DNA of 64,000 nucleotides from Polyangium fumosum (lineage in GTDB: Bacteria; Myxococcota_A; Polyangia; Polyangiales; Polyangiaceae): contig NZ_SSMQ01000011.1 of assembly GCF_005144585.1 (NCBI RefSeq), forward strand, positions 156,391-220,390. The letters run 5' to 3'. Shown piece after piece: positions 7,815 through 17,074 of this stretch. The notes under the pieces were generated by a model. It saw nothing but the letters and a program-made list of their open reading frames with translations. It was not told where the DNA came from and ran no database searches. The position numbers and the translations under genes are program-made. How positions within the stretch are numbered: the stretch's first letter is position 1; each line of letters begins with the position of its first letter.

Positions 7815-9632
7815 GTGAAGAGGCAGCCCGAGGGCGACGAGCGAGCGAGCGACGCGGCGGCGGAGGCGGAAGCGAAAGCCGACGTGGAAGCGGAAGCCGA
7901 CGCGGAAGCGGAAGCAAACGCGGAAGCGGAAGCAAACGCGGAAGCAGACGCGGACGCGGACGATCCGGAATCCGACGACGATCGCGACGATCCCGATCCC
8001 GACGCGGCCGATCCCCCCTGGAAACGTCCGCCGGCGGTGACGCTCCGCGACTGGGCTGCGGGGGCGCCCTTGCCGCGGTTCGTGCACCTCGTCGTCGGCC
8101 TCGTCCTTCCGGCGATCGTGATGCTCGTGAACGCAGGCCGCGTCCTGTCGTTCACCATCGACGACGCGTACATCTCCTACCGCTACGCGCGGAACCTCGC
8201 GCAGGGCCTCGGCCTCGTCTACAACGCGGGCGAGCGCATCGAGGGGTACACGAACTTCCTCTGGACCGTGATCCTCGCCGGCGCGATCAAGATCGGCCTC
8301 GATCCCGACGTCACGGCGAAGGTCCTCGGCGCCGCCTCCGCGCTCGGCGCGCTCGTCATGATGTACCGCCTCTCCGATCGGCTCCGGCCGCTCGCGGCGG
8401 CGCCCTGCCTCGCGACGTGGCTCGCCGCGACCACCGTCGTCTTCTCGGGGTACGCGGTCTTCGGCCTCGAGACCGCGTTCTTCGTCTTCCTCTTGCTCGC
8501 GGGCACGTGGCTCTTCCTCGGCGAGATCGATCCCGACGAGGAAGGTTCGTCCAGGGCGAGCTTCCGTTTCCCTTGGTCGGGCCTCGTCTTTGGCCTCGCC
8601 GGGATCACGCGGCCCGAGGCGCCTGCGTTCGTCGGGCTGCTCATGCTCGTGCTGACCTTCGGGCGAGATGCGTTCGGCACGAAAAACGCCGCGGTCCGCG
8701 TGTTCACCGCGCCGGGCGGCTTCTTCGGCAAGCAGAACCTCCTGCGCGGCGTGGCGTTCGTCCTGCCTGTCGGGACGCACCTCGCGTTTCGGCGCGCGTA
8801 CTACGGCTCGTTCGTGCCGAACACGTTCTCGGCGAAGACGGGCAACTGGTCGGCGCAGATCGACGGCGGCGCCGACTACGTCCGGAACTACGTCAACCAC
8901 GCCGGACCCGTGCTCTACCTCGGGATCTTCGCAGTCGCGATGGGCCTTGTGTGGAAGCGACGGGATCTGCTCGCGGTCTCCGCGATCGCGATCTTCGTGC
9001 TGCTCTACGTCGTGCTCGTCGGCGGCGACTGGATGCCGTTCTACCGCTTCATGGCGCCCTTCGAGCCGTTCGCGTTCCTGCTCATCTGCGTCTCGACGCG
9101 CGCGATCGTCGATCGAAGGAGTCGCGCCGCGAACCTCGCGCTCGCCGCGTTTCTGACCATCGCTTTCTCCTTGCGGGTCGGGAACATGCAGAGCGCGCAG
9201 CGGCAGATCCTCGAGAAGGAGGATCGCTTCTGGAAGATGGCCGCGGGCGGCACGGCGAAGTGGTTCCTCGAGAACGGCAAGCCCGGGGAGATCGCGATCG
9301 GCGACATCGGGTACGTCGGCTACGCGACGGACTACCCCATCCTCGATCTGCTCGGCCTCGTCGATCCGGTCATCAGCAAGCTCGAGGGCGGCTACACGCG
9401 CAAGCTCGGCCCCGGCTTCCTCGATCGCTTCTTCGACAAGCGCCCGCCCTACTTCCTGCTGATCTCCTCGAACATCGACTGCAAGCACCCCTCCGTCCCG
9501 GGATCGCAGGTCATCTACCGCGATCGACGCTTCCTGCCGGCCTACGAGATCGCGGGCAAAGTTCCGCTCGACGCGGGCTTCGCCTGGTGCATCTACCGTC
9601 GCAAGGAGACGCCCGACACGCGGACGCCCTGA
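7815..9632 (+). CDS. GT-C fold glycosyltransferase, paralogue of the divergent gene, with acidic repeat N-terminus
   Basis: 605 residues from GTG 7815; upstream codons in the same frame overlap the divergent gene and have no ribosome binding site. The N-terminal about 75 residues are a cytoplasmic acidic Ala/Glu/Asp tract encoded by an imperfect DNA repeat (7857-7965). From residue about 75 on it matches its neighbour: a membrane segment, FTIDDAYISYRYARN, the GLVYNAGERIEGYTNFLW block, ITRPEAPAF, and GGDWMPFYRFMAP before the last membrane segments and a soluble C-terminal domain. It is predicted to be an AftB-like polyprenyl-phosphate-sugar-dependent transferase of the inner membrane. The acidic extension is missing from the sister gene and may be a late addition by repeat expansion. 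Confidence 0.8.
   Translation: MKRQPEGDERASDAAAEAEAKADVEAEADAEAEANAEAEANAEADADADDPESDDDRDDPDPDAADPPWKRPPAVTLRDWAAGAPLPRFVHLVVGLVLPAIVMLVNAGRVLSFTIDDAYISYRYARNLAQGLGLVYNAGERIEGYTNFLWTVILAGAIKIGLDPDVTAKVLGAASALGALVMMYRLSDRLRPLAAAPCLATWLAATTVVFSGYAVFGLETAFFVFLLLAGTWLFLGEIDPDEEGSSRASFRFPWSGLVFGLAGITRPEAPAFVGLLMLVLTFGRDAFGTKNAAVRVFTAPGGFFGKQNLLRGVAFVLPVGTHLAFRRAYYGSFVPNTFSAKTGNWSAQIDGGADYVRNYVNHAGPVLYLGIFAVAMGLVWKRRDLLAVSAIAIFVLLYVVLVGGDWMPFYRFMAPFEPFAFLLICVSTRAIVDRRSRAANLALAAFLTIAFSLRVGNMQSAQRQILEKEDRFWKMAAGGTAKWFLENGKPGEIAIGDIGYVGYATDYPILDLLGLVDPVISKLEGGYTRKLGPGFLDRFFDKRPPYFLLISSNIDCKHPSVPGSQVIYRDRRFLPAYEIAGKVPLDAGFAWCIYRRKETPDTRTP
7857..7965 (+). repeat. Imperfect tandem repeat encoding the Ala/Glu/Asp N-terminus
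   Basis: Repeats built from the unit gcggaagcggaagc plus a variable codon (about 18 bp) run through this stretch. They encode residues such as EAEADAEAEANAEAEANAEA. Unit number could vary between strains because every unit keeps the reading frame. Confidence 0.6.
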
Positions 9633-9852
9633 GGCATTCCGTACGAGCGTCCAGGCCGTACCTGACACGCACCTCGGGGGATCGCGATACCCAAACGAGG
9701 GGGATCCTGAATTGATCCCGGCGGGTGGCGTGAGCGAACCTCTTCGCTAGAGTTCCTTCACCGAAAGCGTGGAGGCGCCGCGTAGATCGCGCGGAGAACC
9801 TCCGGGGAGGAAAAGCTTGGGAGCGAGCGCTTCAGTGCATGCGAGGGGACCG

Positions 9853-11658
9853 ATGCTCCGCGCGCACCGGGCGGCCGGGCACCATACGGGGCGTGTCTTG
9901 CTGGTCGAGGACGAGCCTGATCAAGCTGCGATCCTGGAGGCCGTGCTCCGGCATGAGGGGCTCGACGTCCTCGTCGCTTCGAGCGGCGAGCAGGCCCTCG
10001 AGATCCAGCACCGGACGCCCGCCGATGTGCTCGTGACCGATCTGAACCTCCCCGGGATGACCGGCATGGATCTCATGCGTCGCCTCACGCCTCCGACGGA
10101 GGATGAGGCCATGAAGACGACCACGCCCGCGCCCGCGGTCGTGGTTGTGACGGGGTCGGGCTCGGTGTCGAGCGCGGTTGACGCGCTCAAGCTCGGCGCG
10201 GCCGACTACCTGCAAAAGCCGCTCGATCCGGCGCGGCTCGTCTCGCTCGTGCGCGAGCTGCTGTCGTCGGACAACGTCCGCGAGGCCGAAGGCGAGGACG
10301 ACGACGCCACGTCGGGGCCGCTCGTGTTCGAGGGCATGGTGGGCGGCTCCCGCGGCATGCGCGAGGTCTTCGCCCGGATCGACCGGGTCGCATCGACGAT
10401 GGCGCCCGTGCTCATCGTGGGCGAGAGCGGCACGGGCAAGGAGCTCGTGGCGCGCGCGATCCACAACCGCAGCCCACGCAAGAACGGCCCCTTCATCCCC
10501 GTGCACACGGGCGCGATCCCGCGCGAGCTCATCGGCAGCGAGCTCTTCGGTCACGAGAAGGGCTCGTTCACCGGCGCCTTCTCCTCGGCCGAAGGCAAGT
10601 TCGAGGCGGCGACGGGCGGCACCGTGTTCCTCGACGAGGTCGGCACGATGGACAGCGCCGTGCAGGTGAGCCTGCTGCGCGTGCTCGAGACCTACCGCTT
10701 CACGCGCGTCGGCGGCCGCAAGGAGATCGAGGCCGACGTCCGGATCGTGGCTGCGACGAACAAGGACCTGCTCGATCTCGTGGACGAGAACGTCTTCCGC
10801 GAGGACCTCTACTATCGCCTCAACGTCTTCACGATCACGCTGCCTCCGCTGCGCGAGCGCGTGGAGGACATCCTGCCGATCGCCGAGCGGTTCCTCGTGA
10901 AGTTCGCGAAGCGCTACGGCACGCCCGCGCGTCGCTTCTCCGAGGGCGCGATCCAGAGGCTCTACGGGCACGACTGGCCGGGCAACGTGCGCGAGCTCCG
11001 CAACGTCGTCGAGCAGACGGCGCTCTTCGCCGCGGGCGAGATCGTCGCGCCGGAGGAGGTCCAGATCGGCCAGGGCCGCATCGAGCGGCGCACGGGCCGT
11101 CGCTCGCACCACGACCTGCAGGTCCACGCGAGCCCTCCGCACCCGGAGCCGGAGCACCAGGTGCCGCCTGCGCCGATCACGACGACGCCGCCGCCGGCGA
11201 TCGCGGAGCTCGAGGGGCGCGAGCCTCCGCCTTCGCTCACCGAACCGCCGCCGTCGGCGGCCGCGTCGTTTGCCCAGGCGCCGATCCGCGCGACGACGCC
11301 GTCGTCCCACGACCTCGAAGCCCGCGAGGGCGGCGAGCGCGGCGAGCACCCGCTCGTGCTGCGTTTGCCCGTGGGCACGCGCCTCGCCGACGCCGAGCGC
11401 AAGCTCATCCTGCTGACGCTCGAGGCCGTGCGCGGCAACAAGCAGCGCGCGGCGCGCGTGCTCGGCATCAGCCGGCGCGGGCTCTACTCGAAGCTCCAGG
11501 CGTACGGCGAGCACGTTGGCAGCCACGAGGCGCCCGAGGCGCAGGAGGCCGAGAGTCCGCAAGACAGCGCCGAGGAAGCGCCGCCGCCGGCCTCGGAAGA
11601 AGCGCCGAGCGTTCCCAGCGCCGCGGGCGACCTCGACGCGGGCCGCTGTCTTTCCTGA
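9853..11658 (+). CDS. NtrC-family sigma54-dependent response regulator
   Basis: 601 residues from ATG 9853, preceded by GAGGGG; an in-frame extension to 9769 lacks a ribosome binding site. The receiver domain spans about 12-140: acidic pair E19-D20, phospho-acceptor D63 in LVTDLNLPG, and conserved K122 in LQKPLD. The AAA+ sigma54 activator domain spans about 160-400: Walker A GESGTGKE, the sigma54-contacting loop as KGSFTGAF (Ser replaces the usual Ala before FTGA), Walker [11 protein letters not shown], and the sensor region [14 protein letters not shown]. An unusually long Pro-rich linker of about 120 residues comes before the C-terminal Fis-type helix-turn-helix ([36 protein letters not shown]). 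No partner histidine kinase is adjacent. A 6-bp inverted repeat (GGGATC/GATCCC near 9700-9720) lies upstream. Confidence 0.9.
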   Translation: MLRAHRAAGHHTGRVLLVEDEPDQAAILEAVLRHEGLDVLVASSGEQALEIQHRTPADVLVTDLNLPGMTGMDLMRRLTPPTEDEAMKTTTPAPAVVVVTGSGSVSSAVDALKLGAADYLQKPLDPARLVSLVRELLSSDNVREAEGEDDDATSGPLVFEGMVGGSRGMREVFARIDRVASTMAPVLIVGESGTGKELVARAIHNRSPRKNGPFIPVHTGAIPRELIGSELFGHEKGSFTGAFSSAEGKFEAATGGTVFLDEVGTMDSAVQVSLLRVLETYRFTRVGGRKEIEADVRIVAATNKDLLDLVDENVFREDLYYRLNVFTITLPPLRERVEDILPIAERFLVKFAKRYGTPARRFSEGAIQRLYGHDWPGNVRELRNVVEQTALFAAGEIVAPEEVQIGQGRIERRTGRRSHHDLQVHASPPHPEPEHQVPPAPITTTPPPAIAELEGREPPPSLTEPPPSAAASFAQAPIRATTPSSHDLEAREGGERGEHPLVLRLPVGTRLADAERKLILLTLEAVRGNKQRAARVLGISRRGLYSKLQAYGEHVGSHEAPEAQEAESPQDSAEEAPPPASEEAPSVPSAAGDLDAGRCLS

Positions 11659-11764
11659 TCCCTCCCTCGATCCAGCGTGCGCCGATCCGGCGGCGAGGGG
11701 CCTCGCCGGTCGGGTTCGTCCGTCGTCTTGCGGTCCTGCTTCCCGAAGCGGGCCGCTTTCGACA

Positions 11765-11789
11765 CGCTTGCAAGCGCTTTTTTGGGTCG
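11765..11789 (+). terminator. Possible weak intrinsic terminator
   Basis: The perfect palindrome CGCTTGCAAGCG (11765-11776) is followed by CTTTTTTGGG. The stem can only be four pairs with a TGCA loop, so it is weak. Its position 107 bp after the regulator stop and before the next gene supports a terminator; it could equally be a protein-binding dyad. Confidence 0.35.
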
Positions 11790-11949
11790 GGCTCCAAGAA
11801 ATTGCACGTGGAGACGAATTTTTGGCAGATTCGAGTCTTCCTCGTGGCTGATACGTCAGGAAAGGTCCGAAACGACAGGGCGCCCTGGTAGAGTCTTCGA
11901 TCGAAGACCGACCCGAGGTAAACAGTCGACCCTCCGAACCAGACGCGAC

Positions 11950-13239
11950 ATGAAGATCACCTGCCAATCTTGCCAGTCGAAGTACACGGTTTCGGACGAG
12001 AAGGTCCAAGGCAAGACCGTCAAGATCAAGTGCCGTAAGTGCGGCGCGACGATCCTCGTCAACAGCAGCGGGGCGACCACGACGAACGCTGACGCCGCCT
12101 CGGCCGCGGGCGCCGAAGAGGCGGCGGCGGACGGCGGGGCGTACCAGATCAACGTGGCCGAGGGCGATCAGCGAACGATGTCGCTGCAAGAGATCGTCCA
12201 GGCCTACAACAGCTCGGTCATCACCGCAGACACGTACGTCTGGGCCGATGGCATGGGCGACTGGCAGCCCCTCGGCCAGGTGCAGGCGATCGTGGACGCG
12301 CTCAACGCGGCCGCGCAAGGCGCGAGCGCGCCGCAGCCTGCGCCCGAGCCCGCGCGTGCTGCCGTCAAGAAGGACGGTGCCCGCGGAGGAGCGCGCGATC
12401 TCTTCGGCTCCGACGGCGCCTCCGACGTGTCGACGAGCGCCTCGGGCATCGGCGGCTCTTCGCCCCGCGCAGCAGCCGCGCCCGTGCGCATCGGCGCCGG
12501 CAAGGAAGAGCAGTCCGCGCTCTTCTCGCTCAGCGCGCTGACGAACCGCGCAGGCCAGTCGTCCTCCTCGGCCGCGAGCAGCCTCGGCAGCCTCGGCGCG
12601 CTCGCGTCGACGCCGTCGAAGTCGATGAACTCCGATGACTCCGGCCTCATCGATCTGAAGGCGCTCGCCGCCGGCGCGTCCGCTGCGCCGTCCACGACGT
12701 CCGCTGCGGCGAGCTTGCTCGGTGACTCCGGCGGCTTGTTCGAGCTCGCGGCGCCGCCCGTCACGGCACCCGCGGCGGCTCCGATCCCGATTCCCGAGGA
12801 GACGAAGCCGCAGAAGAACCGCACGCCGCTCTTCATCGGCGTCGGCGCGCTCGTCGCTGTCGGCGCGATCGTCGGCGCGTTCATGGTGATGAACGGCGGG
12901 CCTCCGCCGGAGCAGCCGACGGCGCAGTCGGTCGCGCCTGCGAACACGCCGCCTCCGCTCGAGACCGCGCCGCCCGTGCCGACGCCTTCCGTCGCCGAGA
13001 CGGAAGCGCCCGCGGCCAGCGCGTCTGCGGTCGCCGCGAACCCGAAGGGCGGCACGTCGAAGGCGGGCGCCACGACGTCGAAGACCGGCGCCACGACGTC
13101 GAAGGCCGGTACGGGGACCACGAGCGGCGGCGGCACGGCGCCCGCGTCCACGGCGAAGCCCGCGACGAAGGCGAGCTCCTGCGGCTGCGCGCCCGGCGAT
13201 CTCATGTGCGCGATGCGCTGCTCCGCCAAGGGCAAGTGA
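11950..13239 (+). CDS. Zinc-ribbon/GYF-domain membrane protein (GltJ-like N-terminal architecture)
   Basis: 429 residues from ATG 11950. Residues 1-40 are an MJ0042-type zinc ribbon with C5-x2-C8 and C28-x2-C31 (KITCQSCQSKYTVSDEKV...IKCRKCG). Residues about 63-119 are a GYF-like domain (Q-x-M-S-L-x-E-I-V...YVWADGMGDWQPL). A Ser/Ala-rich cytoplasmic linker leads to one transmembrane helix at about 292-314, then a Pro/Thr-rich periplasmic tail ending in a Cys cluster (SSCGCAPGDLMCAMRC). The same ZnR-GYF-TM order occurs in Myxococcus GltJ of the gliding machinery, where these domains contact MglA; this homologue lacks the TonB-like end. Its gene is the first of a run of closely spaced genes, so it may be linked to the envelope proteins that follow. 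Confidence 0.75.
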   Translation: MKITCQSCQSKYTVSDEKVQGKTVKIKCRKCGATILVNSSGATTTNADAASAAGAEEAAADGGAYQINVAEGDQRTMSLQEIVQAYNSSVITADTYVWADGMGDWQPLGQVQAIVDALNAAAQGASAPQPAPEPARAAVKKDGARGGARDLFGSDGASDVSTSASGIGGSSPRAAAAPVRIGAGKEEQSALFSLSALTNRAGQSSSSAASSLGSLGALASTPSKSMNSDDSGLIDLKALAAGASAAPSTTSAAASLLGDSGGLFELAAPPVTAPAAAPIPIPEETKPQKNRTPLFIGVGALVAVGAIVGAFMVMNGGPPPEQPTAQSVAPANTPPPLETAPPVPTPSVAETEAPAASASAVAANPKGGTSKAGATTSKTGATTSKAGTGTTSGGGTAPASTAKPATKASSCGCAPGDLMCAMRCSAKGK

Positions 13240-13835
13240 CCCTTCCGGGAGGGGGCTCCCGATCCACGGATCCGCAGAGCCCCGCCCGCTTCCGCCTCGT
13301 TCGTTTCTCCAAACCCGCGATCGATCCGCGCGCGTTCGTCCTCGCCGCGAGCGCATGCCTCGTCGCGTGCGCCGCGCGTGCGCCCGAGCCTGCGCCCGTC
13401 GTGGCGATCGTCGGTGGCGCGCCTGCCGTGGTCATCGTCGGAGATCCCGAACCGAAAGGCGCGGCGTCCTCGCCGTCGCTTCGTCCGTGGGTGTGGGAGA
13501 CGGACGAACCTCGGGCCCGCGCCCGCGCCGCGCGGGAAGGGGTGCCGCTCGTCGTGCACCTCTCGGCGGCGTGGTCCGCGGCGTCGATTGCCATGGCGCG
13601 GGAGGTCTGGTCCGATCCGCGCATCCAGCTCCAGCGCACGCCGCTCGTGGCGCTGCGCATCGATCTCACGGACGAGACGCCGGACGCCGAGCTCTGGGCT
13701 GCGCGGTACGGCGTGAGCACCGTGCCGACGACGCTCGTGCTCGATGCCGACGGGCGTGAGGTCGCGCGTCTCTTGGGCGCCTGCACCGTCGAGGAGGTCC
13801 TCGCGGCGATCCGGAAAGCCGCCGCCGATCCCTGA
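13236..13835 (+). CDS. Thioredoxin-fold lipoprotein lacking the CxxC active site
   Basis: About 199 residues. The start is uncertain: GTG 13236 overlaps the previous stop as GTGA, and GTG/ATG-type starts back to 13206 are possible. A hydrophobic stretch ends in the lipobox-like ASACLVAC. The remainder matches the DsbD-C/thioredoxin_7 fold: PLVVHLSAAWSAASIAMAREVW, then VALRIDLTDETPDAELWAARYGVSTVPTTLVLDADG with the conserved cis-Pro region (TVPT). In active relatives the first segment reads xxWCxxCKxM; here both cysteines are replaced (WSAAS), so dithiol exchange is not possible. A structural or chaperone role in assembling the neighbouring haem or beta-barrel proteins is an inference from context. 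Confidence 0.7.
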   Translation: MTLPGGGSRSTDPQSPARFRLVRFSKPAIDPRAFVLAASACLVACAARAPEPAPVVAIVGGAPAVVIVGDPEPKGAASSPSLRPWVWETDEPRARARAAREGVPLVVHLSAAWSAASIAMAREVWSDPRIQLQRTPLVALRIDLTDETPDAELWAARYGVSTVPTTLVLDADGREVARLLGACTVEEVLAAIRKAAADP

Positions 13836-13893
13836 TAGGAGAGCTTGTCCCTGTTTCGCGGGCCCGGCTATGATGGCGAACCTGCCCGGTAAG

Positions 13894-14427
13894 ATGCACA
13901 AGCCCTCATCCATCCTTCTTCTCGCCGCGATTGCGGCGCTCCCGATGGCGATCGCTGGATGCGCCACCGAGGAGATTCCGCCCTACGGCGATCCGGCGAA
14001 GGTCGTGGGAGGCGCGGGGGCGACCTCGTCCTCGGGTGGCGGCACGTGCATGAGTGATCCCTCATGCGCCGTGAGCTTCGCGAGCGACGTGCTCCCGATC
14101 CTCGAAACGAAGGGCAAGTGCGCGGACGCCCAGTGTCACGGCATGGGCGCGGGCACGCTCACGCTCACCGCGGGTGACGCGAAGAAGCTCCGCGGGGAGC
14201 TGCTCGACATCAGCGTGGTCGGCGGTCCGTACATCGCGTGTGAAACACCGGGAGACTCGAAGATGCTCTGCAACCTGCGTGTCGAGATGGGGGTCGTGAA
14301 GCCCCCGAACTGCGGCGCGCTCATGCCGCAGGTCGATCCCGACGACACCGTCGACGATGCCCGGATCAATCAGATGGAGTTCACCACCATCGAGGAGTGG
14401 ATCAAGTGCGGCGCGCCCGACAACTGA
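13894..14427 (+). CDS. Lipoprotein with one CX4CH haem-like motif
   Basis: 177 residues from ATG 13894 (ATG 13870 and 13873 also possible), chosen because it gives a classical signal peptide MHKPSSILLLAAIAALPMAIAGC. After a short Gly/Ser spacer comes SFASDVLPILETKGKCADAQCHG, in which C-x4-C-H resembles a spaced c-type haem site. The end shows a typical helical closing pattern (MEFTTIEEWIKCGAPDN) seen in cytochrome-like lipoproteins of this group. Three further cysteines could form disulfides. It lies in a run of overlapping genes, and its 3' end overlaps the next gene by about 20 bp. Haem attachment is unproven. Confidence 0.7.
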   Translation: MHKPSSILLLAAIAALPMAIAGCATEEIPPYGDPAKVVGGAGATSSSGGGTCMSDPSCAVSFASDVLPILETKGKCADAQCHGMGAGTLTLTAGDAKKLRGELLDISVVGGPYIACETPGDSKMLCNLRVEMGVVKPPNCGALMPQVDPDDTVDDARINQMEFTTIEEWIKCGAPDN

Positions 14428-16511
14428 TCCGCGCGTTCCTGCTGCCGGCGGCCGTCTTCGCGCTCGTCGGGCTCACGGACGCCGGGCCCTCGTACGCGGG
14501 GGACAAGGATGCTGATGGGCTCGTCGCGGTCGCCGAGGCGATGAACGAGTTCGTCGAGGGCAAGTACGACAAGGCCCTCTCGCGGCTCGATACCGCGCTC
14601 AAGGCGTGCAAGGGCAAGGCCTGCGAGCCGAGCGTGCGCGCCGAGATCCAGATGGCGATCGGCGTCGTGCAGGGTGCGGGCAAAAAGAAGCTCGACGCGG
14701 CGAAGAAGGCGTTCGAGTCGGCCCTCAAGGAAGACGCGAACGTCAAGCTCGACAAGCAGTGGGCGACGAAGGAGCTCGAGAAGACCTTCACCGAGGCCCG
14801 GCAAGTCCTCGGGCCGGCGCGCCCGCCGCCCACGAAGCAGCAGATGGCGTCGGTCACCGCGGCGCAGGGGGCGCTCGCCCAGAAGGACTGGAGCGGGTGC
14901 ATGCAGACGCTCATCGCCGAGATGGCGACGTCGAGCGAGTTCGCCGCGGGCAAACTGATGCTCGCGAAGTGCCAGGACGCGGGCGGCCTTTTGCTCGAAG
15001 CCGCCGCCGACGCGCAGATCGCGGCGAAGTTCGCCGAGGAAGAGAACAACGCGGCCGTCGGGGAAGAGGCGAAGGCGCTCCTCGAAAAACTCCAGATCGA
15101 CACGCCCACGATCACGCTGCAGATCCCGAGCTCGTGGAGCGAGGTCGAGATCAAGATCGACGGCGTCGTCGTCCCGGCCGACAAGGTCAAGCAGCCGATC
15201 CCGCACAACCCGGGCAAGGCCACGATCGAGGCCAAGGGCAAACGCGGCAAGTTCCCCACGCAGTACAAGTCGACCGAGGCCTTCGATCGCGGCGAGCAGA
15301 TCACCGTGAACGTCGATCAGGGCAACGCGGGCGGCAACAACAGCGCCGTCTTCCAGTGTATGCAGGCCGCGCGCACGCCGGCCGACATGCAGCGCTGCAT
15401 CGACACGGGCGGCAAGGGCCGCGGCTTCACGCTGAAGGCCGGCGTCGAGACGATGTTCTACACCGACACGTTGAGCACGACGGTCGTGTCGCCCGCCGCC
15501 TACATCTCCGGCGAGAACCCGACCGCGGGCTGGCAGGTCGGCGGCAGCTTCATCGTCGACGTCGTCAGCACGGCGTCGCCCGACATCGTGGCCACGGCGT
15601 CGCGGCGGTGGAACGAGCGGCGTTTCGCGGGATCGCTCTCGGGTGACTTCAAGGTTGGCCCCGCGAAGATCGGCTTGAACGGCGCGGTCTCGGTCGAGCC
15701 GGACTACCTCGCGCGCAGCGTCGGCGTCGCGGTGAGCACGGACCTCAAGAGCAAGATGGTCACGCCGACGCTCGCGTACAACGTCGGCTTCGACGTGCTC
15801 AGCCGCGCGGGCACGCCCTTCGAGGTGTTTCGCGAGGACATCCTGCGGCACACGATCGACGCGGGCGTCTCGCTCGTGATCGATCCGAGCACGATCGTCG
15901 TCGTCGGTGGCACGGCCGAGCTCGTCTTTGGCGACACCTCGAAGCCGTACCGCCACATCCCGATGTTCACGCAGGCGACGGCCGATCGCGTCCCGCTCGG
16001 CGCGACCCGCCAGGTCGTCAGCCAGAACCGCTTGCCGTTCGCGCCGCTCGAGCAGCTCCCCACGGAGCGCAGCCGCTTCGCGCTCGTCGGGCGCGCGGCC
16101 AAGCGCTTCGAGAAGACCACGATCCGCGGCGACGAGCGGGTCTACGTCGATACGTGGGGGCAGATGGCGAGCACCACGGACGCGCGCTTCTTCTTCGACG
16201 TCAACGACGACCTGCGCCTCGGCAGCCACCTGCGCTTCAACATCCAGTCGTCGGTCGACTTCTGGAAACGCGCCTACGTCGCCACGCAGAGCGCGACGGG
16301 GTGGAACGTCCCCGAGTTCCGCTCGAGTGATCGCGAGCTCGGGGCGCTCATGGGCTTCACGCTCGGCGCGAACGCGCGGTACGCGCTCGCCCGGGTGCTC
16401 TCGGCGCAGCTCCAGGTCGAGGGCCTCTACAACCAGTACTTCGACCACATCTACGTCTTCAACCGGTTCGGCTTGTTCACCGCCGTGACCCTGGAGCTGG
16501 AGGTCGATTGA
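14406..16511 (+). CDS. Putative outer-membrane beta-barrel protein with N-terminal TPR-like domain
   Basis: 701 residues from GTG 14406, which has GAGGAG nine bases upstream and begins a Sec signal peptide (RRARQLIRAFLLPAAVFALVGLTDAGPSYA). Residues about 35-240 are helical repeats of TPR type (LVAVAEAMNEFVEGKYDKALSRLDTAL and later units). A PEGA-like beta segment follows (WSEVEIKIDGVVVPADKV). From about residue 345 to the end the protein alternates polar and hydrophobic positions in beta-strand fashion and finishes in a strand (NRFGLFTAVTLELEVD), as in outer-membrane barrels. It overlaps the gene before it and shares TGATG with the gene after it. It could be a porin-like partner for the flanking haem-motif lipoproteins; that role is inferred. 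Confidence 0.7.
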   Translation: MRRARQLIRAFLLPAAVFALVGLTDAGPSYAGDKDADGLVAVAEAMNEFVEGKYDKALSRLDTALKACKGKACEPSVRAEIQMAIGVVQGAGKKKLDAAKKAFESALKEDANVKLDKQWATKELEKTFTEARQVLGPARPPPTKQQMASVTAAQGALAQKDWSGCMQTLIAEMATSSEFAAGKLMLAKCQDAGGLLLEAAADAQIAAKFAEEENNAAVGEEAKALLEKLQIDTPTITLQIPSSWSEVEIKIDGVVVPADKVKQPIPHNPGKATIEAKGKRGKFPTQYKSTEAFDRGEQITVNVDQGNAGGNNSAVFQCMQAARTPADMQRCIDTGGKGRGFTLKAGVETMFYTDTLSTTVVSPAAYISGENPTAGWQVGGSFIVDVVSTASPDIVATASRRWNERRFAGSLSGDFKVGPAKIGLNGAVSVEPDYLARSVGVAVSTDLKSKMVTPTLAYNVGFDVLSRAGTPFEVFREDILRHTIDAGVSLVIDPSTIVVVGGTAELVFGDTSKPYRHIPMFTQATADRVPLGATRQVVSQNRLPFAPLEQLPTERSRFALVGRAAKRFEKTTIRGDERVYVDTWGQMASTTDARFFFDVNDDLRLGSHLRFNIQSSVDFWKRAYVATQSATGWNVPEFRSSDRELGALMGFTLGANARYALARVLSAQLQVEGLYNQYFDHIYVFNRFGLFTAVTLELEVD

Positions 16512-17074
16512 TGGTCCCCGTGTCGCACGGGCGAAGGTTCGCCGTGCTCTCGTTCGCCGTCGTCCTCGGCGTGGGCGCGTTTGGTTGCAACGGCAACGAT
16601 CCCATCCCGCAGGAGGTCCTCGACGATTTGCCCGCGGAGCAGGGGTCGCCGAGCGCGCTGCACCGGCCCGGTCAGCCGTGTTTGTCCTGCCACTCCACGT
16701 ACGGCGCCGCCGCGCCCGCGTTCGCGATCGCCGGCACCGTGTACAAGGAGAACGCGATGGGCGCGCTCGCGGCCGCGCCCAACGTGAAGGTCGAGATCTT
16801 CGACTCGGCGGGGCCCTCGCGCTTCGCGTGCACGAACGCGGCCGGCAACTTCTACATCGAGAAGGACAAATGGGCCGACCTCACCTTCCCGCTCAAGGTG
16901 AGGGCCGGGCAGCGCAGCATGAACTCGATCATCGGCCGCGAGGGCTCGTGCGCCGCGTGCCACAAGTTGCCCTCGGACGACAGGCCGGGGAACGGCGCCG
17001 GGCATGACTCGGCCGGCGTGGTGATCGTCGATGACGGAGACACGGATTCGATTTGTGGTGGAGGTGCGCCGTGA
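16511..17074 (+). CDS. Di-haem c-type cytochrome-like lipoprotein
   Basis: 187 residues from ATG 16511, which overlaps the preceding stop as TGATG, suggesting translational coupling. The signal peptide ends at the lipobox GAFGC. Two canonical CxxCH motifs are present, CLSCH near residue 57 and CAACH near residue 144. Between them lies a beta-sandwich-like stretch (IAGTVYKENAMGALAAAPNVKVEIFDSAG...CTNAAGNFYIEKDK) resembling carboxypeptidase-regulatory-like folds that occur with cytochromes. Candidate distal ligands include His and Met in the second half. Predicted to be exported and lipid anchored, probably transferring electrons with the adjacent barrel and lipoproteins. Confidence 0.75.
   Translation: MVPVSHGRRFAVLSFAVVLGVGAFGCNGNDPIPQEVLDDLPAEQGSPSALHRPGQPCLSCHSTYGAAAPAFAIAGTVYKENAMGALAAAPNVKVEIFDSAGPSRFACTNAAGNFYIEKDKWADLTFPLKVRAGQRSMNSIIGREGSCAACHKLPSDDRPGNGAGHDSAGVVIVDDGDTDSICGGGAP

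Noticed and set aside
6252..9715. Long open frames antisense or out of frame to the two GT-C genes on both strands
   Set aside because: They mirror each other because the two genes are paralogous and GC-rich; no independent coding evidence.
9721..9852. Possible sigma54 promoter before the NtrC-type regulator
   Set aside because: TGGC occurs but no TTGC element at the required -12 spacing.
9832..13356. Minus-strand frame of about 1170 codons opposite the response regulator and GYF gene
   Set aside because: Antisense shadow of genes with clear Walker, receiver and zinc-ribbon motifs.
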